DNA from: Clavibacter phaseoli
GTDB lineage: Bacteria > Actinomycetota > Actinomycetes > Actinomycetales > Microbacteriaceae
DNA length: 64,000 bases
Direction of reading: 5' to 3'
NCBI RefSeq assembly: GCF_021922925.1
Contig: NZ_CP040786.1
Location: 1,798,001 to 1,862,000 of the forward strand
Shown here: in pieces, positions 36,402 to 44,935 of the stretch
Layout: every line of letters begins with the position of its first letter
Numbering within the stretch: the first letter of the stretch is position 1
Notes under the pieces: model-generated
What the model saw: only the letters and a program-made list of their open reading frames with translations
What the model was told of the DNA's origin: nothing
Database searches by the model: none
Made by a program: the position numbers and the translations under genes

Positions 36402-37268
36402 GTGCATCCCGCCCTCGACGTCCGCTCCCTCGCGATCGCCATCGACCGCGCCCCGCTCGTGCACGGCGTCGACCTCCACGTCGGCGCGGGCGAGCGGGTC
36501 GCGCTCGTGGGTGCCTCCGGATCCGGCAAGTCGCTCACGGCGCAGGCCGTGCTCGGGACGCTGCCGCCCGGATCCGCCGTGCGCGGCGTCGTCGAGCTCG
36601 GCGGCCGAGCGATGGCCCCGGCCGCGCCGCGCCAGCGCCTCGGTCGCGTCGCCGCGGTGCAGCAGGACTCCCTCGCCGCGCTGAGCCCGCTCGTCCCGGT
36701 GGGCGCGCAGCTCGTCGCGGCGCTTCGGGCCAGCCGGGCCCGGGGATCCGCCGCCGACGGCGGGCTCCTCACCCGCGGTGACGCGCGGCGCGAGGTGCGG
36801 GAGCTGCTCGCCGAGGTGGGCATCGAGGATCCGGACGGCGCGCTCCCCGCCTTCGCCGCCGAGCTGTCGGGCGGCCAGCGTCAGCGCGTCTGCCTCGCGC
36901 TCGCGCTCCTCTGCCGCGCCGACCTGCTGCTGGCCGACGAGCCGACGACCGCGCTCGACGTCGTGACGCAGGCGCGCGTGGTCGACGTGATCCGCCGCCG
37001 GCTCGACGCGACCGGGCAGGCGCTCCTCTTCATCACGCACGACCTCGCGGTGGCCGCGGCGCTGTGCGACCGGGTCGTCGTGCTCGAGGCCGGCCGCGTG
37101 GTCGAGGCCGCCTCGATGCGCGAGCTCGTGCGGCGACCGCGGCACGCGTACAGCCGGGCGCTCGTGGCGGCGGCGTCCCGGCGCGCGGGCGGCGGATCCG
37201 CGGATCCCGTCGCGGCGCCGACCGTCGCGTCGGCCGCCGCCCAGCTCGACGCGGTGGCGGCCCCGTGA
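36402..37268 (+). CDS. peptide/nickel-type ABC transporter ATP-binding protein 1 (DppD-like)
   Basis: 288-residue cytoplasmic ATPase of the oligopeptide/nickel/opine importer class. Walker A is GASGSGKSLTAQ, signature LSGGQRQRV, Walker B LLLADEPTTALDVV, and the switch His is in LFITHDLAV. The Q-loop lies in VAAVQQDSLAALSPLVPVG. The C-terminal extension (HAYSRALVAAA) has the Dpp-type RxPxHPYT-like element in altered form and lacks its usual Fe-S-like cysteines. GTG 36402 is the first start after the promoter. It overlaps the second ATPase by GTGA. Confidence 0.9.
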   Translation: MHPALDVRSLAIAIDRAPLVHGVDLHVGAGERVALVGASGSGKSLTAQAVLGTLPPGSAVRGVVELGGRAMAPAAPRQRLGRVAAVQQDSLAALSPLVPVGAQLVAALRASRARGSAADGGLLTRGDARREVRELLAEVGIEDPDGALPAFAAELSGGQRQRVCLALALLCRADLLLADEPTTALDVVTQARVVDVIRRRLDATGQALLFITHDLAVAAALCDRVVVLEAGRVVEAASMRELVRRPRHAYSRALVAAASRRAGGGSADPVAAPTVASAAAQLDAVAAP

Positions 37269-38122
37269 CCGCCGCGCTCCCGGCCGCGGGCACCGCGGCG
37301 GACGCCCTCGTCGCGACCGGGATCACGCACCGGCACCCGCCGCGCCGCGACCCCGCCGCGCGTCGTGCCGCCCGGGCCGCCCGCGCGTCCGGCGCCCCCG
37401 GCGCCGCGCCCGCGCTCGACGACGTGACGTTCCGCGTCGCGCCCGGCGAGACGGTCGGGATCGTGGGCCGCTCCGGATCCGGGAAGTCCACGCTCCTGCG
37501 CGTGCTGCTCGCGCTCGAGGCGCCGACGGCGGGCGACGTGCGGCTCGGCGACCGCGCCGTCGCGCCCGGCCGGGCCTCCGCGCTCCGCTGGTACCGGCGG
37601 CGCGTGCAGATGGTGCCGCAGGATCCGGACGCGAGCCTCGAGCCGCGCATGAGCGTGCGGCAGCTGATCCGCGAGCCGCTCCGCCGCCTCGACGTGCCGG
37701 GCGACCACGCCGCGATCGTCGCCCGGGCCCTCGACGACGTGGGCCTCGCGGCGTCCCTCGCCGACCGCCGGCCGCGCGAGCTGTCCGGCGGGCAGGCCCA
37801 GCGCGTCGCGCTCGCCCGGGCCATCGCGACCTCCCCCGGCATCCTCCTCGCCGACGAGCCCGTGAGCGGGGTGGACCTGCCGCTGCGGGACCGGATCATC
37901 GAGCTGCTCGACGACCTCGTGCGCGAGCGCGGGCTGGGGCTCGTGCTCGTGTCGCACGACCTCGACGCCGTCGCGCGGCTCTGCGGGCGGAGCGTCGTGC
38001 TCGCGGGCGGGCGGATCGTGGAGGAGGGGCCGACCGCGCGCCTGCTCGCCGATCCCGCGCACCCCGCGACGCGGGAGCTCGCCGACGCCGTGCCGCGGCT
38101 GCCGGGAGCGCTCAGCGCATGA
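37265..38122 (+). CDS. peptide/nickel-type ABC transporter ATP-binding protein 2 (DppF-like)
   Basis: 285 residues, partner ATPase. Walker A is GRSGSGKST, the Q-loop RRVQMVPQDPDASLEPRMSV is characteristic of DppF/OppF/NikE, signature LSGGQAQRVALARA, Walker B ILLADEPVSGVDL (Ser-Gly in place of the usual Thr-Ser-Ala), H-loop VLVSHDLDAV. The N-terminus (about 45 residues) is rich in Ala/Arg and longer than usual. It overlaps the upstream ATPase (GTGA) and the downstream MFS gene (ATGA). Confidence 0.9.
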   Translation: MTAALPAAGTAADALVATGITHRHPPRRDPAARRAARAARASGAPGAAPALDDVTFRVAPGETVGIVGRSGSGKSTLLRVLLALEAPTAGDVRLGDRAVAPGRASALRWYRRRVQMVPQDPDASLEPRMSVRQLIREPLRRLDVPGDHAAIVARALDDVGLAASLADRRPRELSGGQAQRVALARAIATSPGILLADEPVSGVDLPLRDRIIELLDDLVRERGLGLVLVSHDLDAVARLCGRSVVLAGGRIVEEGPTARLLADPAHPATRELADAVPRLPGALSA

Positions 38123-39549
38123 CCGCGCCCCACCCCGCCGGACCCGCGGGCCCGGGCACCGCCGCGCCCGACGCGGCCGTCGCCGCACCCGGCGTCGCCC
38201 GCGCCGGATCCCCCCACGCCGCCGTCCTCCTCTCCAGCCAGCTCGTGTTCAACCTCGGCTTCTACGCGGTCGTGCCGTTCCTCGCCGTCGTGATGCGCGA
38301 CGACCTCGGGCTGGGCGCCCTCGCGATCGGCCTGGTGCTCGGCGCCCGAACCTTCAGCCAGCAGGGCCTCTTCCTCCTCGGCGGGATGCTGGCCGACCGC
38401 TTCGGCCCGCGCACCCTCATCGCCGCGGGCTGCGCCGTGCGGGTGTCCGGCTACCTGGGGCTCGCGCTGGCCGCCGGCCTGCCCGGCTTCCTGGTCGGCG
38501 CGATCCTCACGGGCCTCGGCGGCGCGCTCGTCAGCCCGGCGCTGCAGAGCCTCGTGGCGGACGCCGACGCGCGGGCCCGGGCGACGCGGCGCCCCGGGCG
38601 GCCGTCGCTGTTCGCGGCGCTCGTGCTGGTGGGCGAGGTCGGCGCGGCCGTCGGTCCGCTCGCCGGCGCTGCCCTGCTCGGGCTGGGGTTCTCCGCGACG
38701 GTGCTCGTGGGCGCGGCGCTGTTCGCGGCCGTGGGCGTGGCGCTCTGGTGCGTGATCCCGGCGGACGCGGGCCGGGTGGTCGCGTCGCCCGCGGGATCCC
38801 CGCCCGCCGCGGACGCCGCGCCCGCTCCGCCGGCCGACCGCTGGGCCGCCGTCCGGGACCGCCGCTTCCTCGCCTTCTCGGCGCTGTTCGCCGTCGACCT
38901 CGTGGCCTACAACCAGCTCTACCTCGGCGTGCCGCTCGAGCTGGCGCGGGCGGGCGCCGGGACCGCGGCGGTCGGATCCGCGTTCCTCGCCGTCTCGCTC
39001 CTCACCATCGCGCTGCAGTGGCCCGTCGCGCTCCTCGCGCAGCGGCTCGGCCCCGGCCGCGCGCTCGCCCTCGGCTTCGGCACCACCGCGACGGGCTTCG
39101 CGGCGCTCGCGCTGGGATCCGTGGTGCCGCCGCCCGCGGGCGCCGAGCTCGTGCCCGTGGGCGTCCTCGTCGGCTGCCTCACGCTCGGCCACATGACCGC
39201 GGGGCCCGTGACCATGGCGCTCGTCCCGTCCTTCGCCGCCGGGCGCCCGACCGCGTCCTTCTACGGGCTGCTCGCCAGCTGCGGCGGGATCGCCGTGCTC
39301 GTGGCCGGCGGCGTGGTCGGGTCGCTGCTCGACGACGCGCCCGCCGTCGCCTGGGCGATCCTCGCCGCCCTGCCCGTCGCGGCCGCCGTCCGCCTGCCCC
39401 GGCTGCTGCCCGCTCCCCCGAGCGCCGCCGCCGCGGCGACGACGGCCGCCGCATCCGCAGCCGCCGCTCCCCCGACCACCACCCCCGATGCCCCGCGCAT
39501 CGCCGACGATGCCCCGCGCATCCCCGAGACAGGACCCCATGCCCGCTAG
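38119..39549 (+). CDS. MFS transporter inside the ABC operon (CntE-like exporter candidate)
   Basis: 476-residue major facilitator with 12 predicted helices. QLVFNLGFYAVVPFLAVVMRDDL opens the first half and GGMLADRFGPRTLIAAGC is the cytoplasmic loop 2-3 signature. The second half starts near FSALFAVDLVAYNQLYL. The C-terminal 45 residues are Ala/Thr/Pro-rich and include a duplicated DAPRI (21-nt DNA repeat, 39487-39528). An exporter between the ATPases and the binding protein of a nickel/peptide-type importer is the layout of opine-metallophore loci (CntE with CntABCDF). That role is inference; drug efflux remains possible. Confidence 0.8.
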   Translation: MTAPHPAGPAGPGTAAPDAAVAAPGVARAGSPHAAVLLSSQLVFNLGFYAVVPFLAVVMRDDLGLGALAIGLVLGARTFSQQGLFLLGGMLADRFGPRTLIAAGCAVRVSGYLGLALAAGLPGFLVGAILTGLGGALVSPALQSLVADADARARATRRPGRPSLFAALVLVGEVGAAVGPLAGAALLGLGFSATVLVGAALFAAVGVALWCVIPADAGRVVASPAGSPPAADAAPAPPADRWAAVRDRRFLAFSALFAVDLVAYNQLYLGVPLELARAGAGTAAVGSAFLAVSLLTIALQWPVALLAQRLGPGRALALGFGTTATGFAALALGSVVPPPAGAELVPVGVLVGCLTLGHMTAGPVTMALVPSFAAGRPTASFYGLLASCGGIAVLVAGGVVGSLLDDAPAVAWAILAALPVAAAVRLPRLLPAPPSAAAAATTAAASAAAAPPTTTPDAPRIADDAPRIPETGPHAR

Positions 39550-41083
39550 ACGCCCCCGCCCCGCCCGCTCCGCCGCCCTCATCGCCCTGGCCGCCGCGAC
39601 GACGCTCGCCCTGAGCGGGTGCTTCGCGGCGGGACCGGGATCCACCTCCTCCGCCGGCGGGCAGGACGGCGACGCCCGCATCCGCCTCGCGATGCTGCAG
39701 CCGCCGCGCTCCGGCCTCACCCCGCTCAGCGACGACGCCTTCAAGCTCGCGCGCTGGAGCACGGCCGAGACCCTCGTGACCCTCGACGACCTCGGCGACG
39801 CGCAGCCGCAGCTCGCCACCGGCTGGACCCGGTTCGACGACCTGACGTGGGCCTTCGACATCCGCCCCGACGTCGCCTTCCACGACGGCACGACCCTCAC
39901 GGCCGCGCAGGCCGCCGCCTCGCTCACCGCCGCCGCGACCGCGAGCCCGAAGCCGCGGATCCTCGACGGCGTCGACCTCACCGCGACCGCGGACGGCGAC
40001 CGCGTGCTGGTGCGCACCGCGACGCCGGATCCGCTCGTGCCGCAGCGCATGTCGAGCCCGCAGCTCGCGATCCTCGCGGCCTCCGCGTACTCCGCCGACG
40101 GCACCGTCTCGCCCGTCGGCACGGGGACGGGCCCGTTCCGCCTGACCGCGGTCGACGGCACGTCCTCCGCCACGCTCGACCGCTTCGACGGCTACTGGGG
40201 CGGGCGCGCCGCGTCGGCCGGCATCGACGTCAGCTTCGTGCCCGACGGCACGGCCCGCGCCGCCGCGCTCCGCACGGGCACGGCCGACGTGGTCGAGGCG
40301 ATCCCCGTGGGCCAGGCCGCCCAGGTGGATCCGCAGCTTTTGCACGAGGTCGCGATGCCGCGCACTAACACGCTCTACCTCAACACGCGGACCGGGCCGT
40401 TCGCGGATCCCGCCGTGCGCGCCGCCGCGCAGGCCGCCGTCGACCGCGCCGCGCTCGTCTCGGGCGTCTACGAGGGCAGGGCCGACGCGGCCGCCGGGCT
40501 CCTCGGGCCGGCGCTGCCCTGGGCCGCCGACCTCCGCGACGACGCCTCCTACCGCGACGCGCTCGCGGGCCGCGCGGCGCCCGCCCGCGTCGACGGCGTG
40601 CCCATCACGCTCGGCACCTTCACCGACCGCGCCGAGCTGCCCGAGGTCGCCGTGCAGCTCGAGCAGCAGCTCGAGGCGGCCGGCTTCGACGTGACCCAGG
40701 ACGTGCGCGAGTACCAGTACATCGAGGCCGACGCCCTGGCCGGGGCGTTCGACGCCTTCATCCTGTCGCGCGCCACCGTGCTCGACTCGGGCGACCCCGC
40801 CGCCTACCTCTACAGCGACTTCGCGTGCGAGGGATCCTTCAACATCTCCCAGGAGTGCGACCCCGCGGTCGACCGGGCCCTCGCCGACGCCTCCGCGCTC
40901 CCGGCCGGACCCGAGCGACGCGCCGCGATCATGCGCGTCGAGGCGCTCGTGCTCGCCGACGACGCCGCGGTGCCGCTCCTGCACGAGCGCGTGATCCAGG
41001 GCGAGGCCGCCGGGGTGACGGGCGCCGTGCGCGATCCCCGCGAGCGGGCGCTCATCACGGTCGACACGCGCGTCGCGCGCTGA
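39539..41083 (+). CDS. family-5 solute-binding lipoprotein (peptide/nickel/opine type)
   Basis: 514-residue extracellular receptor. A signal peptide ends at lipobox LSGCF. SBP_bac_5 signatures are LARWSTAETLVTLDDLGDAQPQLATGW, LTWAFDIRPDVAFHDGTTLTAAQ, GTGPFRLTA and TNTLYLNTRTGPFADPAVRAAAQAAVDR. Sequence cannot tell peptide, nickel or metallophore ligands apart. ATG 39539 lies 11 bp inside the MFS gene's 3' end. It shares TGATG with the permease. Confidence 0.88.
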   Translation: MPARRPRPARSAALIALAAATTLALSGCFAAGPGSTSSAGGQDGDARIRLAMLQPPRSGLTPLSDDAFKLARWSTAETLVTLDDLGDAQPQLATGWTRFDDLTWAFDIRPDVAFHDGTTLTAAQAAASLTAAATASPKPRILDGVDLTATADGDRVLVRTATPDPLVPQRMSSPQLAILAASAYSADGTVSPVGTGTGPFRLTAVDGTSSATLDRFDGYWGGRAASAGIDVSFVPDGTARAAALRTGTADVVEAIPVGQAAQVDPQLLHEVAMPRTNTLYLNTRTGPFADPAVRAAAQAAVDRAALVSGVYEGRADAAAGLLGPALPWAADLRDDASYRDALAGRAAPARVDGVPITLGTFTDRAELPEVAVQLEQQLEAAGFDVTQDVREYQYIEADALAGAFDAFILSRATVLDSGDPAAYLYSDFACEGSFNISQECDPAVDRALADASALPAGPERRAAIMRVEALVLADDAAVPLLHERVIQGEAAGVTGAVRDPRERALITVDTRVAR

Positions 41084-42978
41084 TGGGCCGCGCGCGCGAC
41101 GGGCTCGTCGTCGGGGCGTCCCGCGTCGTCGCCGTCGGCGGCCTCGTGGCGCTCGTCGGCGCGCTGCCCTGGCTGTCGGGCCGCTCGCCCGAGTACACGA
41201 TCCTCCGCGCGCGCTACGCGGACCTCGAGGCCACCCCGGAGGCGCTCGCGTCGGTGCGCGCCCAGCTCGGCCTCGACCGCGGACCGTTCGCCGTCTCGCT
41301 CGACTGGCTCGCCGGCGCGGCCCGCGGCGACCTCGGCACGTCGTGGATCTCGGGCCGCCCGGTCATCCACGGCACGCTCGACGCGCTCGGCGTCTCCCTC
41401 ACGCTGATGGCGTTCGCCGTCGCGGTCGCCGTGGTGGTCGCGACGCTCCTGTGCGCGCCCGCCCTCCGCGACGCGACGCGCGGGCGTCGCGCCCGCGGAT
41501 CCGGCGCCATGGCCGCCGCCCTCACGGCGCTGCCCGAGTTCGTGCTGGCGACGGCGCTGCTCGTGGTGGTCGCGGTGTGGCTGCGCTGGGCGCCGCCCTC
41601 CGGCTGGGACGGGCCGGGCAACGCGGCGCTGCCGGCGCTCGCCCTCGGGATCCCCGCCGGCGGGCTCGTCGGGCGCCTCCTCGCCGACGCGATCCGCGCC
41701 GCGTCGGCCGAGCGCTGGGTCGCGACCTGGGCGATGGCGGGCCTGGCGCCCGCGCGCACGACCCTCGCGGTGCTGCGCCGCGCGCTCCCGTCGGTGCTCG
41801 GGCAGGTCGGGCTCGTGCTCGTCGGCCTCACGGGCGGCGCGGTCGCGGTCGAGCAGGTCTTCGCGATCCCCGGCATCGGCCGCGCGACGCTCGGCGCCGC
41901 CGGCAGCCAGGACGTGCCCGCGCTCCAGGCGGGCGTGCTCGCGCTCCTCGCGGTCGCCGTCGCGGCGGGCGCCCTCGCGGACCTCGCCCGCCGCGCGCTC
42001 CTCGGCCCGGCGCTCCGCCTCGGGTCGCTGCCCGTGCCCGACGCGCGCGTGCCCGCGCGTCCCCGCGACGCCGTCGTCCCCGCCGTCGCCGCGGGTCTCC
42101 TCGCGCTGATCGTCGTGGCCGGGCTCACGCGGGATCCCCTCGCCACCACCGCGGGCCGCCTCGCCCCGCCGTCGTGGGCGCTCCCGTTCGGCGCCGACGC
42201 GAGCGGCCGGGACCTCCTCGGCCGGGTCGGCCACGGCGCCGTCACGACGCTCGGCACGGCGCTCCTCGTGGTCGTCGCCTGCTGCGTCATCGGGCTCGCG
42301 GTCGGGCTCCTGCCGCGCGCCGCGGTCGGGCCGATCGAGGTCGCGAACGCCGCCCCGCCGATCCTCGTCGGGATCGTGGTCGCCGCGATCCAGGGCCCGT
42401 CGACCGCGGGCGCGGCCATCGCGGTGGCGGCCGTCGGCTGGGCGCCGCTCGCCGCGCACGCCGGGGCGCTGGTGCAGGAGGCGCGCGCGCAGCCGCACGT
42501 GCGGATCCTGCCGGTGCTGGGCGTCGGGCGCGCGCGGATCCTCCTCGCGCACCTCCTGCCCGCCGTCGTCGGCCCCGTCGTGCGGAACGCGACGCTGCGC
42601 CTCCCCGGGGTCGCCCTGACGCTCGCGGCCCTCGGCTTCCTCGGCCTCGGCAGCCCCCGGCCGACGCCCGAGTGGGGCCTGATCCTCAGCGAGGGCGGCG
42701 CCTACGCGGAGCGCGCGCCGTGGACGGTCGGCGCCCCCGCGCTCGCGCTCGTGCTGGCCGCGGTGCTCGCGGTGTCGCTGTCGGGGCTGGACGTGTCGTG
42801 GCGGGGCCCCTCGGGGCCGGGTCGCCGGAACACGAGCGCCCGCTGCGCCGCGAACCCCACGAGGAAGAGCGCGAGGCCGGATCCTGCGCGCGCCAGCAGC
42901 AGCGGGATGCCCGCCGCCGTGAGCGCCTCGAGCAGCAGCACGTCGCCCAGCGCGATCACGGCCGCGAGCGACGCGTAG
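41083..42978 (+). CDS. fused DppB-DppC-type ABC permease
   Basis: 631 residues holding both permease subunits in one chain. The first half (to about 320) is DppB-like: PEALASVRAQLGLDRGPF, then LTGGAVAVEQVFAIPGIGRATLGAA. The second half is DppC-like: PSWALPFGADASGRDLLGRVGHG, VRILPVLGVGRARILLAHLLPAV and the final FLGLGSPRPTPEWGLIL. Each half keeps its EAA loop. Such fusions are uncommon; most systems use two proteins. The last 60 residues, after LDVSWRGP, are low-complexity Ser/Ala/Arg and read antisense through the end of the GT2-GtrA gene, so this tail is probably not functional. Confidence 0.85.
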   Translation: MGRARDGLVVGASRVVAVGGLVALVGALPWLSGRSPEYTILRARYADLEATPEALASVRAQLGLDRGPFAVSLDWLAGAARGDLGTSWISGRPVIHGTLDALGVSLTLMAFAVAVAVVVATLLCAPALRDATRGRRARGSGAMAAALTALPEFVLATALLVVVAVWLRWAPPSGWDGPGNAALPALALGIPAGGLVGRLLADAIRAASAERWVATWAMAGLAPARTTLAVLRRALPSVLGQVGLVLVGLTGGAVAVEQVFAIPGIGRATLGAAGSQDVPALQAGVLALLAVAVAAGALADLARRALLGPALRLGSLPVPDARVPARPRDAVVPAVAAGLLALIVVAGLTRDPLATTAGRLAPPSWALPFGADASGRDLLGRVGHGAVTTLGTALLVVVACCVIGLAVGLLPRAAVGPIEVANAAPPILVGIVVAAIQGPSTAGAAIAVAAVGWAPLAAHAGALVQEARAQPHVRILPVLGVGRARILLAHLLPAVVGPVVRNATLRLPGVALTLAALGFLGLGSPRPTPEWGLILSEGGAYAERAPWTVGAPALALVLAAVLAVSLSGLDVSWRGPSGPGRRNTSARCAANPTRKSARPDPARASSSGMPAAVSASSSSTSPSAITAASDA

Positions 42979-43928
42979 CGCGCGGCGTCCGCGGCGAGCG
43001 CGCGGCGCCGCACGGACCGAGCGGGTCGGGCGCCCGCTCGGGCGACCCGCCCGGGAGCCGACCGCCCGGCGCGTCGGCGCGCGCGCGCACCCGGCCCCGC
43101 GGATCCGCGCGCCCGGTGCGCGAGGTGCCTGTTGGCGGAGAAGTTGAGCGCCCCGCTGAGCACGCGCGCGGCGACCACCCCGAGGACGAGGTCGCCCGTG
43201 GCGGCGACGACGAGGGCGAGCACCGCGACGTCCACCAGGAACGAGCCGAGCGCCACGACGGCGTGCAGGACGAGCGGCGCGAGCACCCGCCACGAGTCCG
43301 CGACGGGCCGGAAGTGGGACGACGCGTTGCCATCGAGGTAGACCGTGCGGATCGGGATCTCCTCCACCGCGCGCCCGTCGCCGTGCGCCCGCAGCAGCAC
43401 CCGCAGCTCGTACTCGAACCGGTCGCCGGGCACCTCGAGGAGCCAGGCGAGGGATCCCGCCGGGTAGCCGCGCAGACCCGTCTGCGTGTCGTGCACCCGC
43501 CCGCCCGACGCCCGCCGGAGGAGCCCGCGCGCGACCGCGTTGCCGAGGCGGCTGCGCACGGGCACGTCGCCCTCGAACCGCCGCCCGCCGAGCACCATCG
43601 CGCCGGACGCCCGCACCCGGTCGCCCACCCGCAGCACGTCGTCGGGGGCGTGCTGGCCGTCGCTGTCGGCGCACACCACGTCCTCGCCGGGGTGCGCGTC
43701 CAGGATCCACGCGAGGCCGGTGCGGAGCGCGCAGCCCTTGCCGAGGTTCCGCGGGTGCACGAGCACGGTCGCCCCGAGCGCCCGCGCCTCCGCGAACGCG
43801 TCGGCGGACGCGGGCCCGCTCCCGTCGTCGACGACGACCAGCCCGACCCCCGGGCGGGCGGCCCGGATCTCGCGCAGCAGCGCGGGCAAGCGCGCGTCCG
43901 GCTCGTAGGCCGGGACCAGCACGATCAC
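42702..43928 (-). CDS. GT2 glycosyltransferase fused to GtrA-like membrane domain
   Basis: 408 residues. The N-terminal 225 are a dolichyl-phosphate-mannose-synthase-like GT2: IVLVPAYEPDARLPALL, VVVDDGSG, HPRNLGKGCALRTGL, CADSDGQHAPDD (metal-binding DxD), DTQTGLRGYP. Then come four GtrA helices, starting VLAPLVLHAVVALGSFLVDVAVLAL, with an Arg/Pro/Gly-rich loop between helices two and three. GT2-GtrA proteins make and flip lipid-linked monosaccharides for glycan or teichoic-acid decoration. GTG 43928 overlaps the glycosidase stop by GTGA. The C-terminal ~40 residues are low-complexity and overlap the permease gene. Confidence 0.88.
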   Translation of the reverse strand: MIVLVPAYEPDARLPALLREIRAARPGVGLVVVDDGSGPASADAFAEARALGATVLVHPRNLGKGCALRTGLAWILDAHPGEDVVCADSDGQHAPDDVLRVGDRVRASGAMVLGGRRFEGDVPVRSRLGNAVARGLLRRASGGRVHDTQTGLRGYPAGSLAWLLEVPGDRFEYELRVLLRAHGDGRAVEEIPIRTVYLDGNASSHFRPVADSWRVLAPLVLHAVVALGSFLVDVAVLALVVAATGDLVLGVVAARVLSGALNFSANRHLAHRARGSAGPGARARRRAGRSAPGRVARAGARPARSVRRRALAADAARYASLAAVIALGDVLLLEALTAAGIPLLLARAGSGLALFLVGFAAQRALVFRRPGPEGPRHDTSSPDSDTASTAASTSASAGAPTVHGARSA

Positions 43929-44935
43929 GTCGCGCTCACGGGCACGTAGAGGATGTCGGACGTGCCGCGCTCGGTGCCCTTCCCGAGCGGCCGGTTCACG
44001 AGGGCGCCGTCGTGGTACATCGTCGAGGATCCGCCGCCGTCGATGTTGTACGCGGTCGTGCAGCCGAGGTCGAGCATGATCGCCGCGAGGCCCGGCAGGG
44101 TCACGCCCGCGCTGTAGCCGGTGCTGCGCCCGTCGACCACCACCATCACGAGGTGCCCGGAGCCGCCCACGCCCACGCACGTGCGCGGCTGCAGCCCCTG
44201 GATGGAGTGGTTGCCGAAGTTCGTGTCGACCTCGACCTGGTCGATGCCGTCGACGACGGCGCCGTCGCGCACCACGGCCGGCCCGAAGGACAGCGTGTGC
44301 CACACGCCGGCGGCGACCAGCGCGTCGGCCGTCGTGGCGGTCTCGTCGTAGACCTCGGCGTGCCCGTCGCGGTAGAGCGCGAGGCCCTCGCGGGCGCCCT
44401 CGTCGCGGAACGCCACGCCGTTCCGGATCACGATGCCCGTGGAGCGGAAGCCGTAGTAGTCGCCGTTGATCGCGAACGCCGCGTCGTTCGCCGCGGCGAT
44501 GCTCGACGTGGTGTCGACGATGTTCTCGCCGAACGCGTCGTCGGCGAACGCGGAGCGGAGGGCGGTGGCGTCGGAGAGCAGGAGGTCGGCCACGTAGTAC
44601 GTGACCAGGTCGTCGCCGGATCCCTGCGTGCGCGTCTCCGCCGCGATGGTCGCTGTGCCCGCGGCCGCCGCCGTGTCGGACGTGGAGGCCGTGGCGGCCT
44701 CGAAGGCGTCCACGTCGTCGATCTCCACGTGCTCGACCACGAACCGGTCGAGGGCCCAGCCGGTGCCGGCGGCCGCGAGCCCGAGGGCCGCGGCGCCGCC
44801 GAGGAGGACGGAGCGGCGCGAGGGCCGCGCCCGGCGGCCCGGCTGCGCGGGTGGCGCGGGTGGCGCGGGCGGCGCAGGCGCCGCGGGCTGCGCGGGCGGC
44901 GCGGTCCGACCCGCGTCGGGCGTCGGAGCGCCCAT
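43925..44935 (-). CDS. membrane-anchored phosphodiester glycosidase (NAGPA-domain) protein
   Basis: 336 residues. A cytosolic Pro/Ala-rich stretch of about 40 residues is followed by one signal-anchor helix (SVLLGGAAALGLAAAGTGWAL), placing the catalytic domain outside. The NAGPA/phosphodiester-glycosidase fold shows AINGDYYGFRSTGIVIRNG, HLVMVVVDGRSTGYSAGVTL, and NIDGGGSSTMYHDGALVNRP near the end. Relatives cleave or expose sugar-1-phosphodiesters, such as GlcNAc-phospho-mannose uncovering or teichoic-acid caps. It overlaps the GT2-GtrA gene (GTGA) and the beta-helix gene (TGATG), implying a shared glycan substrate. Confidence 0.85.
   Translation of the reverse strand: MGAPTPDAGRTAPPAQPAAPAPPAPPAPPAQPGRRARPSRRSVLLGGAAALGLAAAGTGWALDRFVVEHVEIDDVDAFEAATASTSDTAAAAGTATIAAETRTQGSGDDLVTYYVADLLLSDATALRSAFADDAFGENIVDTTSSIAAANDAAFAINGDYYGFRSTGIVIRNGVAFRDEGAREGLALYRDGHAEVYDETATTADALVAAGVWHTLSFGPAVVRDGAVVDGIDQVEVDTNFGNHSIQGLQPRTCVGVGGSGHLVMVVVDGRSTGYSAGVTLPGLAAIMLDLGCTTAYNIDGGGSSTMYHDGALVNRPLGKGTERGTSDILYVPVSAT

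Noticed and set aside
40810..43710. A minus-strand open frame of 966 codons
   Set aside because: It lies opposite the permease and in another frame of the glycosyltransferase gene. The translation is repetitive Arg/Ala/Gly with no domain.
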